Source: Anaeromyxobacter terrae (lineage in GTDB: Bacteria > Myxococcota > Myxococcia > Myxococcales > Anaeromyxobacteraceae). From it: DNA of 64,000 bases. Of the stretch, positions 1 to 8,215 are shown one piece after another; the stretch's first letter is position 1, and every line of letters begins with the position of its first letter. The position numbers were made by a program, and so were the translations under genes. The notes under the pieces were generated by a model that worked only from the letters and a program-made list of their open reading frames with translations, did not search any database and was not told the origin of the DNA. Where the stretch lies: contig NZ_JALCYY010000021.1 of NCBI RefSeq assembly GCF_022690685.1, positions 20,577 to 84,576 of the forward strand. The letters are read 5' to 3'.

Positions 1-150
1 TTCAGCGTCCGCCGCGAGCGGGCGCGCATCGTCGCGGAGTCCGTCACCGTCGAGGCCGGCGACGCAAAGCGCCAGCTCCTCGCGCTGGGGTTCCGCGACC
101 GGGAGTTCCAGGTGTTCCTCGAGTACGTGCGCCAGTGGGGGGTGCTGTGA
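1..150 (+). CDS. C-terminal fragment of an unidentified protein
   Basis: The left edge cuts into an open frame read from base 1 that ends with TGA at 148-150, giving 49 residues (start FSVRRERARIV, end YVRQWGVL). The charged, helical tail has no motif I recognise. Its stop overlaps the GTG start of the siroheme synthase gene by four bases (GTGA), so it is probably the preceding gene of the same sulfur-assimilation operon. The function cannot be told from this fragment. Confidence 0.6.
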   Translation, partial: FSVRRERARIVAESVTVEAGDAKRQLLALGFRDREFQVFLEYVRQWGVL

Positions 151-1511
151 CCGCGCCGCTCGTCCCCCTGTTCGTGAAGCTCGCCGGCCGCGAGGTGGTG
201 GTCGTGGGCGGCGGCGCGATGGCGGCGCTGCGGGTCCGACAGCTCGCCGAGGCGGGCGCGCGCGTGACCGTGGTCGCGCCGGAGGTGCGCGAGGACGTCG
301 CCGCGGGCGCGGCGGCGGTGCACCGCCGGCCGTTCCGCCCCGCCGATCTCGACGCCGCCTGGCTCGCCGTCGCGGCGGCCACGCCCGCGGTGAACCGCGA
401 GGTCGCCGAGGCGGCCGAGGCGCGGCGCCTCCTCGTGAACGCGGTCGACGATCCGGAGACCGCGACCGCCTACACCGCCGGCGTCGTCCGGCGCGGCGAC
501 GCGACCGTGGCGATCTCCACCGGCGGCCGGGCGCCTGCCCTCGCCGGCCTCCTGCGCGAGGCGCTCGACGCGCTCCTCCCGCGCGACCTCGCCTCCTGGG
601 TGGACACCGCCGAGGCGGAGCGCGAGGGCTGGAAGCGGGCCCGCGTGCCGCTCGCGACTCGCCGCCCGCTGCTGCTCGAGAAGCTGAACGCCCTCTACGC
701 CCGCGCGCCCTCCCCCGGCGTCACCGCGCCGCCGCCACCCGGCTTCGTGTCTCTCGTCGGCGCGGGCCCCGGCGATCCCGGCCTCCTCACCCGCCGCGCC
801 GCCGACCGGCTCGCCGAGGCGGACGTGGTGCTCTACGACGCGCTCGTGGACGCCGACGTGCTGAGGCTCGCGCCGCGGGCGCACTGCTTCCAGGTCGGGA
901 AGCGCGCGGGCCGCCCGAGCGTGTCGCAGCGCGCGATCGAGCGGCTCCTCGTCGGCGCCGCGCGGCAGGGCAGGCGCGTCGTCCGGCTCAAGTGCGGCGA
1001 CCCGTTCGTCTTCGGGCGCGGGGGCGAGGAGGCGCGCGCGCTCGCCGACGCGGGCGTGCCGTTCGAGGTGGTCCCCGGCGTGTCCTCCGCGATCGCCGCG
1101 CCGGCGCTCGCCGGCATCCCGGTGACGCACCGCGGGCTCGCGGCCGGGTTCGCGGTCGTCGCCGGGCACGACGAGCGGACCTACGGGCCGATCCTGGATC
1201 GGCTCGGCAGCGAGACCCCGCTCACGCTCGTCGTCCTCATGGGGATCGGCGAGCGCGAGCGGATCGCGACGCGGCTCATCGCGCGCGGCTGGGATCGGGA
1301 GACGCCCGCCGCGATCGTCCTCGGCGCGTCGTCCCCGGACGCGTTCGCCTGGACCGGCACGCTCTCCGGGCTGCGCCGCGCCGCGCTGCCGTCGGATCGC
1401 GCCGACCTCCCCGGCACCCTCGTCATCGGCGCGGTCGCCGCCCTGCAGCTCACCTCCTCGCACGCCGACGCGCGCGACCTCGACCCGCTCGCGCCTGCCG
1501 AGAGCGCCTGA
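147..1511 (+). CDS. cysG: Siroheme synthase (precorrin-2 dehydrogenase/ferrochelatase fused to uroporphyrinogen-III methyltransferase)
   Basis: CysG-type bifunctional enzyme that converts uroporphyrinogen III to siroheme, the cofactor of the reductase encoded next. The N-terminal ~180 residues form the NAD-binding dehydrogenase/chelatase half (VVVGGGAMAALR dinucleotide loop near residue 18). From about residue 198 comes the SAM-dependent methyltransferase half with VGAGPGDPGLL, CGDPFVFGRGGEE and GVSSAIAAPALAGIPVTHR. The 454 residues match the usual CysG length of about 457. I chose GTG at 147 because it overlaps the upstream stop as GTGA; an in-frame GTG at 135 is possible. It is followed at 13 bp by the sulfite/nitrite reductase, so cofactor and enzyme are probably co-expressed. 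Confidence 0.93.
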   Translation: MTAPLVPLFVKLAGREVVVVGGGAMAALRVRQLAEAGARVTVVAPEVREDVAAGAAAVHRRPFRPADLDAAWLAVAAATPAVNREVAEAAEARRLLVNAVDDPETATAYTAGVVRRGDATVAISTGGRAPALAGLLREALDALLPRDLASWVDTAEAEREGWKRARVPLATRRPLLLEKLNALYARAPSPGVTAPPPPGFVSLVGAGPGDPGLLTRRAADRLAEADVVLYDALVDADVLRLAPRAHCFQVGKRAGRPSVSQRAIERLLVGAARQGRRVVRLKCGDPFVFGRGGEEARALADAGVPFEVVPGVSSAIAAPALAGIPVTHRGLAAGFAVVAGHDERTYGPILDRLGSETPLTLVVLMGIGERERIATRLIARGWDRETPAAIVLGASSPDAFAWTGTLSGLRRAALPSDRADLPGTLVIGAVAALQLTSSHADARDLDPLAPAESA

Positions 1512-1523
1512 AAGGAGCCCCGC

Positions 1524-3371
1524 ATGTCCCGCCCCCACGAGCCCCGCCCCCACGTTCCCACCCCCGCCGCCCGGGAGACCTTCGCGGACGACCGCGAGAT
1601 CGACGCGTTCGTCGAGACGCTCGGCCGGTTCGAGCGCGGCGAGCTCGACGCCGACGCCTGGCGCGCCTACCGCGTGGTGCGCGGCGCCTACTCGCAGCGG
1701 CAGGACGGCCTGCACATGCTGCGCATCAAGCTGCCGCAGGGCGCGACCTCCGCAGCGCAGCTGCGCGCGCTCGCAGACGTCGCGGCGCGCTTCTCGCGCG
1801 GGTACGGGCACGTGACGACCCGCCAGAACTTCCAGGTGCACTTCGTGCGGCCGGCGGACCTCGAGCCCGCGCTCCGGCGGCTCGCCGAGGACGGCATCAC
1901 CACCTCCGGCGCGGGCGGCAACGCGGTCCGCAACGTGGTCGCCTGCCCCCACGCCGGCGTCTCGCCGGGCGAGGTCTTCGACGTCACGCCGTACGCGGAG
2001 GCCACGACGCGCCACTTCCTCCGCCACCCGCTCGGGAACGCGCTGCCGCGCAAGTTCAAGATCGCCTTCGAGGGCTGCGAGGAGGACCACGTCGCGACCG
2101 CCATCCACGACCTGGGCTTCCGGGCGCGCGTGCGCGCCGAGGGCGGCCGCGAGGTCCGCGGCTTCTCCGTGACGGTGGCGGGCGGGACCTCGTCGCTCTG
2201 CACCTCCGGCACCCCGCTCGTGGAGTTCCTCCCCGCCTCCGACGTCCTGGCGCTCGCGGAGGCAGTGGTCCGCGTCTTCCACGCGCGCGGGGACCGGGTG
2301 AACAAGCAGCGCAACCGGCTCAAGTTCCTGGTGCGCGAGCTCGGGTTCGAGCCGTTCCGCGCGCTCGTCGAGGCCGAGCTCGCGACCGTGCGGGCCGAGG
2401 GCGTCCCCGCGCTGCCCTTCGATCCGGACGCCGCGCCCGAGGAGGCCCCGCCGCAGGGGCGCGCCGCCGCGCCGGGCGTGGCGGAGCTCGCCGCGCGCGT
2501 GGCCGCCGAGGTGCTCCGGGGTCCCGGCGAGCCGCCGGCCGTCGTGCCGGCCCGCGATGCCGCGCCGGCGGCGCTCGCGGCGTTTCGCGCCACGAACGTG
2601 CGCGCGCAGCGGCAGCCCGGCTTCTCGGCGGTGACGGTCTCCCTGCCGCAGGGCGACGTGACCGCCGCCCAGCTGGAGGTGCTCGCCGACCTCGCCCTCG
2701 CGTACGGCGACGGCGCGGTCCGCTTCGGGAGCGACGGCAAGGTCGTGCTGCGCTGGGCGGAGACGGCAGCGCTGCCCGCGCTGGTCGCGCGCCTCGCGGC
2801 CGCGGGGCTCGCGCGCGACGGCGCGCGGAGCGCCGCAGACGTGGTCGCCTGCCCCGGCGCGGACGTGTGCCGCCTCGCCGTGACCCGCACGCGCAGCCTC
2901 GCGGGGCTCGTCGAGGAGCGGGTGCGGGAGCGGCTCGGCCCGGCCGCCCTCGCGGCCGCGCTGCCGGTGCACGTCTCGGGCTGCCCGAACGGCTGCAGCC
3001 AGCACCACCTCGCGGCGATCGGCCTGCAGGGGAGCGCGCGCAAGCTCGGCGGCAAGGCGGTCCCCCAGTACTTCGTGCTCGTGGGCGGCGGCGCCGCGGA
3101 CGGCGGCGCATCGTTCGGCAGGCTCGCGGGCAAGGTGCCGGCGCGGCGCGTCCCGGAGGTCGTGGAGAAGCTCACGGCGCTCTACCTCGCCGAGCGGCGC
3201 GAGGGCGAGGCCGCCGGGCCGTTCTTCGCCCGGTCGCTCGAGGGCGTGAAGGCGGCGGTCGCCCCGCTCGAGGCGCTGCGGCTCGAGGACGCCGCGCCGG
3301 AGGACTTCGTCGAGCCCGGGGCGAGCGACGACTTCCGCCCCGAGACCCAGGCCGGCGAGTGCGCCGCGTGA
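1524..3371 (+). CDS. Siroheme [4Fe-4S] nitrite/sulfite reductase
   Basis: Soluble 615-residue reductase of the NirA/Sir family, performing six-electron reduction of sulfite to sulfide or nitrite to ammonium. Two ferredoxin-like/NirSir repeats are present. The cluster-siroheme ligands are visible as C443-x5-C449 (ACPGADVC) and C487-x3-C491 (GCPNGC). The ATG follows a strong AAGGAG. Pairing with cysG upstream and with a thiocarboxylate sulfur-transfer operon downstream favours assimilatory sulfite reduction, but sequence alone does not separate the two substrates. Confidence 0.9.
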   Translation: MSRPHEPRPHVPTPAARETFADDREIDAFVETLGRFERGELDADAWRAYRVVRGAYSQRQDGLHMLRIKLPQGATSAAQLRALADVAARFSRGYGHVTTRQNFQVHFVRPADLEPALRRLAEDGITTSGAGGNAVRNVVACPHAGVSPGEVFDVTPYAEATTRHFLRHPLGNALPRKFKIAFEGCEEDHVATAIHDLGFRARVRAEGGREVRGFSVTVAGGTSSLCTSGTPLVEFLPASDVLALAEAVVRVFHARGDRVNKQRNRLKFLVRELGFEPFRALVEAELATVRAEGVPALPFDPDAAPEEAPPQGRAAAPGVAELAARVAAEVLRGPGEPPAVVPARDAAPAALAAFRATNVRAQRQPGFSAVTVSLPQGDVTAAQLEVLADLALAYGDGAVRFGSDGKVVLRWAETAALPALVARLAAAGLARDGARSAADVVACPGADVCRLAVTRTRSLAGLVEERVRERLGPAALAAALPVHVSGCPNGCSQHHLAAIGLQGSARKLGGKAVPQYFVLVGGGAADGGASFGRLAGKVPARRVPEVVEKLTALYLAERREGEAAGPFFARSLEGVKAAVAPLEALRLEDAAPEDFVEPGASDDFRPETQAGECAA

Positions 3372-3423
3372 AAACCGGCTCCATCCGCTTGACGGGAGGC
3401 TCGTCCGCTAAATAGGATACCGT

Positions 3424-3450
3424 CCGATCGCCGCGGCGCGCGGCGATCGG
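3424..3450 (+). terminator. Perfect 11-bp hairpin after the reductase gene
   Basis: CCGATCGCCGC at 3424-3434 pairs perfectly with 3440-3450 across a 5-nt loop. It lies 52 bp after the reductase stop and ends just before the SAM-II-like element. There is no T-run, so it may be a U-tract-less terminator or a structural insulator in front of the riboswitch. Confidence 0.5.
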
Positions 3451-3507
3451 AGCCCGTGGCGATTTGCGGCGTATTGCGGCCACGTAAAACAACAGCTAAA
3501 AAGCCCC
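3451..3507 (+). promoter_or_regulatory. SAM-II (SAM-alpha) riboswitch
   Basis: The leader of the thrC-cysO-moeZ-cysK-cysM-mec operon matches the SAM-II consensus as I remember it. P1 is CGTGGC (3455-3460) with GCCACG (3479-3484). The P1 loop starts GATTT and contains GTATTGC. It is followed by the A-rich CACGTAAAACAAC and the hallmark GCTAAAAAGC (3495-3504), which forms the pseudoknot with the loop. In the family, S-adenosylmethionine binding stabilises the pseudoknot and lowers expression of methionine genes. The usual hosts are alphaproteobacteria, with metA/metX-type genes downstream, so both host and regulated operon are unusual here. Identified by eye. Confidence 0.85.
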
Positions 3508-3529
3508 TCACCGGCCCGTCCGGCGAGGG
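3505..3529 (+). promoter_or_regulatory. Hairpin next to the thrC ribosome-binding site
   Basis: CCCTCACCGG (3505-3514) pairs with CCGGCGAGGG (3520-3529) with one A-C mismatch and a 5-nt loop. It directly follows the SAM-II pseudoknot strand and ends just before the GAAGGAAG Shine-Dalgarno of the gene at 3547. It could be part of the riboswitch expression platform (anti-SD or attenuator), which is inference. Confidence 0.4.
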
Positions 3530-3546
3530 AGAAGGAAGTCTCCAGC

Positions 3547-4824
3547 ATGTCCTCGTCCCTCGCGGCCGCGCCTCGCGCGGCGTCCGCTCCAGCGGATCCG
3601 TCTCGCCCGGAGCTGTCCCCCCTCGTCTGCCGCCGCTGCGGCGCGCGCTTCGAGCCCCGCCCGGTGGCGGTCTGCGAGGAGTGCATCGGGCCGCTCGAGC
3701 CCGCCTACGCGCCCGAGCGCACCCTGCCGACGCGCTGGCAGATCGAGGCGCGTCCGCGCTCCATCTGGCGGTACCGCGAGTGGCTCCCCATCCTCGGCGA
3801 GCCGGTGCTCTCGCTCGACACGGGCTTCACGCCGCTCCTCGACTCGCCCGCGCTCGCGCGCGCCCTCGGCGTGCGGCGAGCGCTCGTGAAGAACGACGCC
3901 GTCTCGCACCCCACGCAGTCGTTCAAGGACCGGGTGGTGGCGGTGGCGCTGAACGCCGCCGCCGGCTTCGGCCTCGAGACCGTGGGCTGCGCGTCCACCG
4001 GCAACCTCGCGAACGCCGTCGCCGCCCAGGCGGCGCGCGCCGGGCTCGCCGCCTGGATCTTCATCCCCGAGGACCTCGAGCTCGCGAAGATCGTGGGCAC
4101 CGCCGTGTACGGGCCGCGCCTCGTGCGCGTGCGCGGCACCTACGACGACGTGAACCGGCTGTGCGTTCAGGTGGCGGACCGCTTCGGCTGGGGGCTCGTG
4201 AACCTGAACCTGCGCAGCTACTACGGCGAGGGCTCGAAGACGATGGCCTTCGAGATCGCCGAGCAGCTCGGGTGGCGGCTCCCCGACGCGGTCATCGCGC
4301 CGATGGCGGGCGGCTCGCTCGTGACAAAGCTCGACAAGGGCTTCCACGAGCTCGCCGACGCCCACCTCGTCGACGGGGCGCACCCGCGCATGTTCGGCGC
4401 CCAGGCCGCGGGGTGCGCGCCGATCGTGAACCTGTTCGAGCGCGGCGGCGACGCGATCGAGCCGGTGGTGCCCCGCACCATCGCGCGCTCGATCGCCATC
4501 GGGAACCCCGCCGACGGCGCCTTCGCGGCGCGGGCGATCCGCTCCTCCGGCGGCGCGGCCGCGGCGGTGACCGACGAGGAGCTCGTGCGCGGCATCCGCC
4601 TCCTCGCCGAGACCACCGGCGTGTTCACCGAGACCGCCGGCGGCGTCACCGTCGCGGCGGCGCTGAAGCTCGCGCGCGAGGGGAAGCTGCGCGCGCACGA
4701 CGAGGTCGTACTCTGCATCACCGGGAACGGCCTCAAGACCATCGACGCGGTCGTGCCGGCCCTGCCGGAGACGCCCGTCATCTCCGCGAAGCTCCGCGAG
4801 GTCGCGGCGCTCGTCGACGCCTGA
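3547..4824 (+). CDS. thrC: Threonine-synthase-like PLP enzyme with N-terminal zinc ribbon
   Basis: Fold-type II PLP enzyme of 425 residues, closest to threonine synthase (O-phosphohomoserine to threonine). A zinc ribbon is formed by C28/C31 and C43/C46. The PLP lysine is K127 in TQSFKDR, followed by the STGNLANAV phosphate loop region and a glycine-rich MAGGSL loop. ATG 3547 has a good SD (GAAGGAAG). It is the first gene of the operon controlled by the SAM-II element and is followed at 17 bp by the sulfur carrier gene. That context suggests either branch-point control of threonine synthesis or a sulfur-transfer role on phosphohomoserine. The latter is speculation. Confidence 0.85.
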   Translation: MSSSLAAAPRAASAPADPSRPELSPLVCRRCGARFEPRPVAVCEECIGPLEPAYAPERTLPTRWQIEARPRSIWRYREWLPILGEPVLSLDTGFTPLLDSPALARALGVRRALVKNDAVSHPTQSFKDRVVAVALNAAAGFGLETVGCASTGNLANAVAAQAARAGLAAWIFIPEDLELAKIVGTAVYGPRLVRVRGTYDDVNRLCVQVADRFGWGLVNLNLRSYYGEGSKTMAFEIAEQLGWRLPDAVIAPMAGGSLVTKLDKGFHELADAHLVDGAHPRMFGAQAAGCAPIVNLFERGGDAIEPVVPRTIARSIAIGNPADGAFAARAIRSSGGAAAAVTDEELVRGIRLLAETTGVFTETAGGVTVAAALKLAREGKLRAHDEVVLCITGNGLKTIDAVVPALPETPVISAKLREVAALVDA

Positions 4825-4841
4825 TCCGAGGAGAAACGAAG

Positions 4842-5117
4842 ATGCCCGTCACCCTGAGGCTCCCCGCCGTGCTCGCGAAGGCCGCGGGCGGAAAGACCGT
4901 CCACGAGGCGCGCGGCGCGACCGTCGGCGAGGTCGTCGGCGACGTCGCGGGCCGGTTCCCCGAGCTCGGCCCCCGCCTTCGCGATGCGAAGGGCGAGCCG
5001 TACCCTTACGTCATCTTCTACCTGGACGACGAGGACATCCGGTTCCAGCAGGGCTTCGCGACGCCCGTGCCGGACGGCGCCGAGATCGTGGTCGTCCCCG
5101 CCATCGCAGGAGGCTAG
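4842..5117 (+). CDS. cysO: ThiS/MoaD-family sulfur carrier protein (CysO/HcyS-like)
   Basis: Small ubiquitin-fold carrier of 91 residues ending in AIAGG. The C-terminal Gly-Gly is the site that is adenylated and converted to a thiocarboxylate in this family. Length and terminal motif fit CysO of actinobacteria and HcyS of Wolinella. The SD GAGGAG precedes ATG 4842, and the activating E1-like enzyme follows at 4 bp. The thiocarboxylated carrier would donate sulfide to the PLP enzymes encoded in the operon, and the JAMM protease would release the product amino acid. The amino acid made (Cys, homocysteine or both) is not decided by the sequence. Confidence 0.88.
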   Translation: MPVTLRLPAVLAKAAGGKTVHEARGATVGEVVGDVAGRFPELGPRLRDAKGEPYPYVIFYLDDEDIRFQQGFATPVPDGAEIVVVPAIAGG

Positions 5118-5121
5118 CGAG

Positions 5122-6288
5122 ATGCCCATCGGCCGCCCCGCCAACGAGCTCCCGCCGCTGTCGCAGGACGAGATCCTCCGCTACAGCCGCCACCTCATCA
5201 TCCCCGAGGTCGGCGTCGAGGGTCAGCGCCGGCTCAAGGCCGCGCGCGTCCTCATGGTCGGCGCGGGCGGCCTCGGCTCTCCCATCGGCCTCTACCTCGC
5301 CGCCGCGGGGGTGGGCCGCCTGGGCATCGTCGAGTTCGACGTCGTCGACGCGACGAACCTGCAGCGCCAGGTGCTGCACGGCACGAAGGACGTGGGCCGC
5401 AAGAAGGTCGAGTCGGCCCGCGACCGGATCCGCGATCTCAACCCGCACGTGGAGGTGGTGGCGCACGAGGCGTGGCTCACCTCGGAGAACGCGCTCGAGA
5501 TCATCCGTGACTACGACCTCGTCGTGGACGGCACCGACAACTTCGCGACGCGCTACCTCGTGAACGACGCGTGCGTGCTGCTCGGCAAGCCCAACGTCTA
5601 CGGCTCCATCTACCGGTTCGAGGGCCAGTCCACGGTGTTCTGCACGGACGAGGGCCCGTGCTACCGCTGCCTCTACCCGGAGCCCCCGCCCCCGGGCCTC
5701 GTCCCCTCCTGCGCCGAGGGCGGCGTGCTCGGGATCCTGCCCGGCCTCGTCGGGCTCGTGCAGGCGACCGAGACGGTGAAGCTCATCGCCGGCATCGGCG
5801 AGCCGCTCGTCGGGCGGCTCCTCCTCGTGGACGCGCTGGGGATGCAGTTCCGCACCGTGAAGCTCCGCCGGGATCCGCGCTGCCCCGCCTGCGGCACGCG
5901 CGAGATCAAGGAGCTCATCGACTACCAGCAGTTCTGCGGGATCCGCGGCGGCGAGGACGAGACGGCCGGCGTGCCCGTCCTCACGGTCGCCGAGCTCGAC
6001 GAGCGGCGCCGCGGCGGCGCCGACCTCGACCTCGTCGACGTGCGCGAGCCGCACGAGTGGGACATCGGCCGGATCGAGGGCGCGCGCCTCGCGCCGCTCT
6101 CCTCCTTCGCCGACGCGCTCCGCACGTTCGACAGCGCGCGCGACGTGGTCCTCTACTGCAAGAGCGGCGTGCGCAGCGCGAAGGCGGTCCGCCAGCTCCA
6201 GGAGGCAGGGTTCAAGCGCGTGTGGAACCTCGAGGGCGGCATCCTCCGCTGGAGCGAGGAGATCGACCCCACCGTGCCGCGGTACTGA
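5122..6288 (+). CDS. moeZ: ThiF/MoeB-like sulfur carrier adenylyltransferase with C-terminal rhodanese domain
   Basis: MoeZ-type two-domain enzyme of 388 residues. Residues ~18-255 form the E1-like adenylyltransferase (VGAGGLGSP nucleotide loop; zinc pairs CYRC near 180 and CPAC near 254; candidate catalytic Cys in VPSCAEGG near 195). Residues ~285-385 form a rhodanese domain with active-site CKSGVRS (Cys near 346). It would adenylate the Gly-Gly terminus of the adjacent carrier and load sulfur from a persulfide. ATG 5122 is preceded by AGGAGG and lies 4 bp after the carrier gene. Confidence 0.92.
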   Translation: MPIGRPANELPPLSQDEILRYSRHLIIPEVGVEGQRRLKAARVLMVGAGGLGSPIGLYLAAAGVGRLGIVEFDVVDATNLQRQVLHGTKDVGRKKVESARDRIRDLNPHVEVVAHEAWLTSENALEIIRDYDLVVDGTDNFATRYLVNDACVLLGKPNVYGSIYRFEGQSTVFCTDEGPCYRCLYPEPPPPGLVPSCAEGGVLGILPGLVGLVQATETVKLIAGIGEPLVGRLLLVDALGMQFRTVKLRRDPRCPACGTREIKELIDYQQFCGIRGGEDETAGVPVLTVAELDERRRGGADLDLVDVREPHEWDIGRIEGARLAPLSSFADALRTFDSARDVVLYCKSGVRSAKAVRQLQEAGFKRVWNLEGGILRWSEEIDPTVPRY

Positions 6289-6290
6289 CC

Positions 6291-7259
6291 GTGCCCGCCT
6301 CCGCGCGCCCCCGCGCCGCCCCGCCGCTCGAGACGATCCTCGACGCGGTGGGCGGCACGCCCGTCGTGAAGCTCCGCCGCGTGGTCCCTCCCGGCGCGGC
6401 GGAGGTGCTCGCGAAGCTCGAATCGTTCAACCCGGGCGGCTCGGTGAAGGACCGCATCGCGGTCGCCATGATCGAGGCGGCCGAGCGCGACGGCCGCCTC
6501 GCGCCCGGGCGGCGCGTGGTGGAGCCGACGAGCGGCAACACCGGGCTCGGGCTCGCGCTCGTCTGCGCAGTGAAGGGCTACCGGCTCACGCTCGTCATGC
6601 CGGACTCGACGTCGCTCGAGCACCGGCAGGCGCTCGAGGCATACGGGGCGGAGCTGGTCCTCACCCCCGCGGAGGCGGGCATGCCCCCCACGGTGGCGCG
6701 GGCGAGCGAGCTCGCGCGCGAGACCGGCGCGCTCCTCCTCCAGCAGTTCGAGAACCCGGCGAACCCGCAGGCGCACCGCGACGGCACCGCGCGCGAGCTC
6801 CTCCTCGCCTTCGAGGCCCTCGGCGCGCCCGCGGACGCGTTCGTCGCCGGCGTCGGGACGGGTGGCACGCTCACCGGCGTCGCCGGCGTCCTGCGGCGGG
6901 AGCGTCCCGGGACGCTCGTCGTCGCGGTCGAGCCCGAGGCCTGCGCCGTCCTGTCGGGCGGGACGCCCGGCCCGACGCGGATCCAGGGGCTCGGCGCGGG
7001 CTTCGTCCCGCGCGTGCTCGATCCGGCCGCGTACGATCGGGTCGAGCGGGTGAGCGACGAGGAGGCGTGGGCGATGAAGCTCCGGCTGGCGCGCGAGGAG
7101 GGGCTCCTCGTCGGCACCTCGAGCGGCGCCGCCGTCGTGGCGGCGATCCGCGTGGCGCGCGAGCTCGGCCCCGGCCGCAGGGTCGCGACCGTGCTCCCCG
7201 ACACGGGCGAGCGCTACTTCTCCGCGGCGGAGTGGTTCGCGCGCGAGGGCGGGCGATGA
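6291..7259 (+). CDS. cysK: Cysteine synthase, PLP-dependent (CysK/CysM family)
   Basis: Fold-type II PLP enzyme of 322 residues. The PLP lysine is K53 in GGSVKDRIA, with the TSGNTG substrate loop, the GVGTGGT phosphate-binding loop and C-terminal GTSSGAA. GTG 6291 starts 2 bp after the moeZ stop. The family makes cysteine from an activated serine (O-acetyl- or O-phosphoserine) and sulfide or a carrier thiocarboxylate. Two paralogues occur in tandem, so they may use different acceptors or sulfur donors; sequence does not settle which. Confidence 0.9.
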   Translation: MPASARPRAAPPLETILDAVGGTPVVKLRRVVPPGAAEVLAKLESFNPGGSVKDRIAVAMIEAAERDGRLAPGRRVVEPTSGNTGLGLALVCAVKGYRLTLVMPDSTSLEHRQALEAYGAELVLTPAEAGMPPTVARASELARETGALLLQQFENPANPQAHRDGTARELLLAFEALGAPADAFVAGVGTGGTLTGVAGVLRRERPGTLVVAVEPEACAVLSGGTPGPTRIQGLGAGFVPRVLDPAAYDRVERVSDEEAWAMKLRLAREEGLLVGTSSGAAVVAAIRVARELGPGRRVATVLPDTGERYFSAAEWFAREGGR

Positions 7260-8215
7260 CCGCGCTCCGCCCCCTCCGTCACGGCGCCGCGCCCGTCGAG
7301 ACCGTGGCGCGGCTCGTCGGCAGCACGCCGCTCGTCCGGCTCCGCCGGATCGGCGCCGAGCTCCCCGGCGTCCGCCTCTACGTGAAGTGCGAGTTCATGA
7401 ACCCCGGCGGCTCGGTGAAGGACCGCCCCGCGCTCCGCATGATCGAGACGGCGCTCCGGGACGGGCGGCTCGGCCCGGGGCGCACCCTCGTCGACTCCAC
7501 GAGCGGCAACACCGGCGTCGCCTACGCCTGGATCTGCGCGGCGCTCGGGGTCCGCTGCGCGCTCGTCATGCCGCGCAACGTGAGCGCCGCGCGCAAGCGC
7601 ATCGCGCAGGCGTTCGGCGCCGAGCTCGTCTTCTCGGATCCGCTCGAGGGCTCCGACGGCGCCATCCGGCAGGTGCGCGAGCTCGTGGCGCAGGAGCCCG
7701 ACCGCTGGTTCTACCCGGACCAGTACGGGAACCCGGAGAACCCGCGCGCGCACGAGCTCGGGACGGCGGTCGAGATCGCGGAGGCGCTCGACGGCCAGGT
7801 CGCCGCGTTCGTGGCCGGGATCGGCACGAGCGGCACGGTGATGGGGACCTCGCGCGGGCTGCGCGCGCTCGCGCCGGGGGTGCGCTGCCACGCGGTCGAG
7901 CCCGCCGAGCCGCTCCACGGCCTCGAGGGGCTGAAGCACATGGAGAGCTCGATCGTGCCGGCGATCTACGATGAGGCCGAGCTCGACGGGAAGATCTCCA
8001 TGCCGACCGCCGAGGGGTGGGCGATGGCGGAGCGGCTCGGCCGCGAGGAAGGGTTGCGCGTCGGGCACTCGAGCGGCGCCGCCGTGGCGGGCGCGCTCCA
8101 GGTGGCCGAGCGCATGGCGGCGGCGGGCGAACGGGGAAACGTCGTGACCGTCCTGCCGGACCGCGCCGACCGCTACTTCGAGCCGCGCCGCTGGGACCGG
8201 AGGATCACGTGGTGA
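7256..8215 (+). CDS. cysM: Second cysteine synthase paralogue (CysM-like)
   Basis: Second PLP sulfhydrylase, 319 residues, with K55 in GGSVKDRPA, STSGNTGVAYA, GIGTSGT and HSSGAA. It overlaps the preceding gene by ATGA. It differs from the first paralogue in the active-site flanks, for example the long CALVMPRNVSAARKR region and GLEGLKHMESS. The adjacent carrier and JAMM protease match the mycobacterial mec-cysO-cysM arrangement, in which CysM uses O-phosphoserine and thiocarboxylated CysO. That comparison is the main reason for the CysM label. Confidence 0.88.
   Translation: MTALRPLRHGAAPVETVARLVGSTPLVRLRRIGAELPGVRLYVKCEFMNPGGSVKDRPALRMIETALRDGRLGPGRTLVDSTSGNTGVAYAWICAALGVRCALVMPRNVSAARKRIAQAFGAELVFSDPLEGSDGAIRQVRELVAQEPDRWFYPDQYGNPENPRAHELGTAVEIAEALDGQVAAFVAGIGTSGTVMGTSRGLRALAPGVRCHAVEPAEPLHGLEGLKHMESSIVPAIYDEAELDGKISMPTAEGWAMAERLGREEGLRVGHSSGAAVAGALQVAERMAAAGERGNVVTVLPDRADRYFEPRRWDRRITW

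Noticed and set aside
992..3415. Long overlapping reading frames on both strands of most real genes (for example 807 residues at 992-3415 and 1,346 residues at 20361-24401)
   Set aside because: They are very Arg/Ala/Gly/Pro-rich, without motifs, and lie antisense or out of frame to genes with clear domains. Long stop-free shadows are expected at this GC content.
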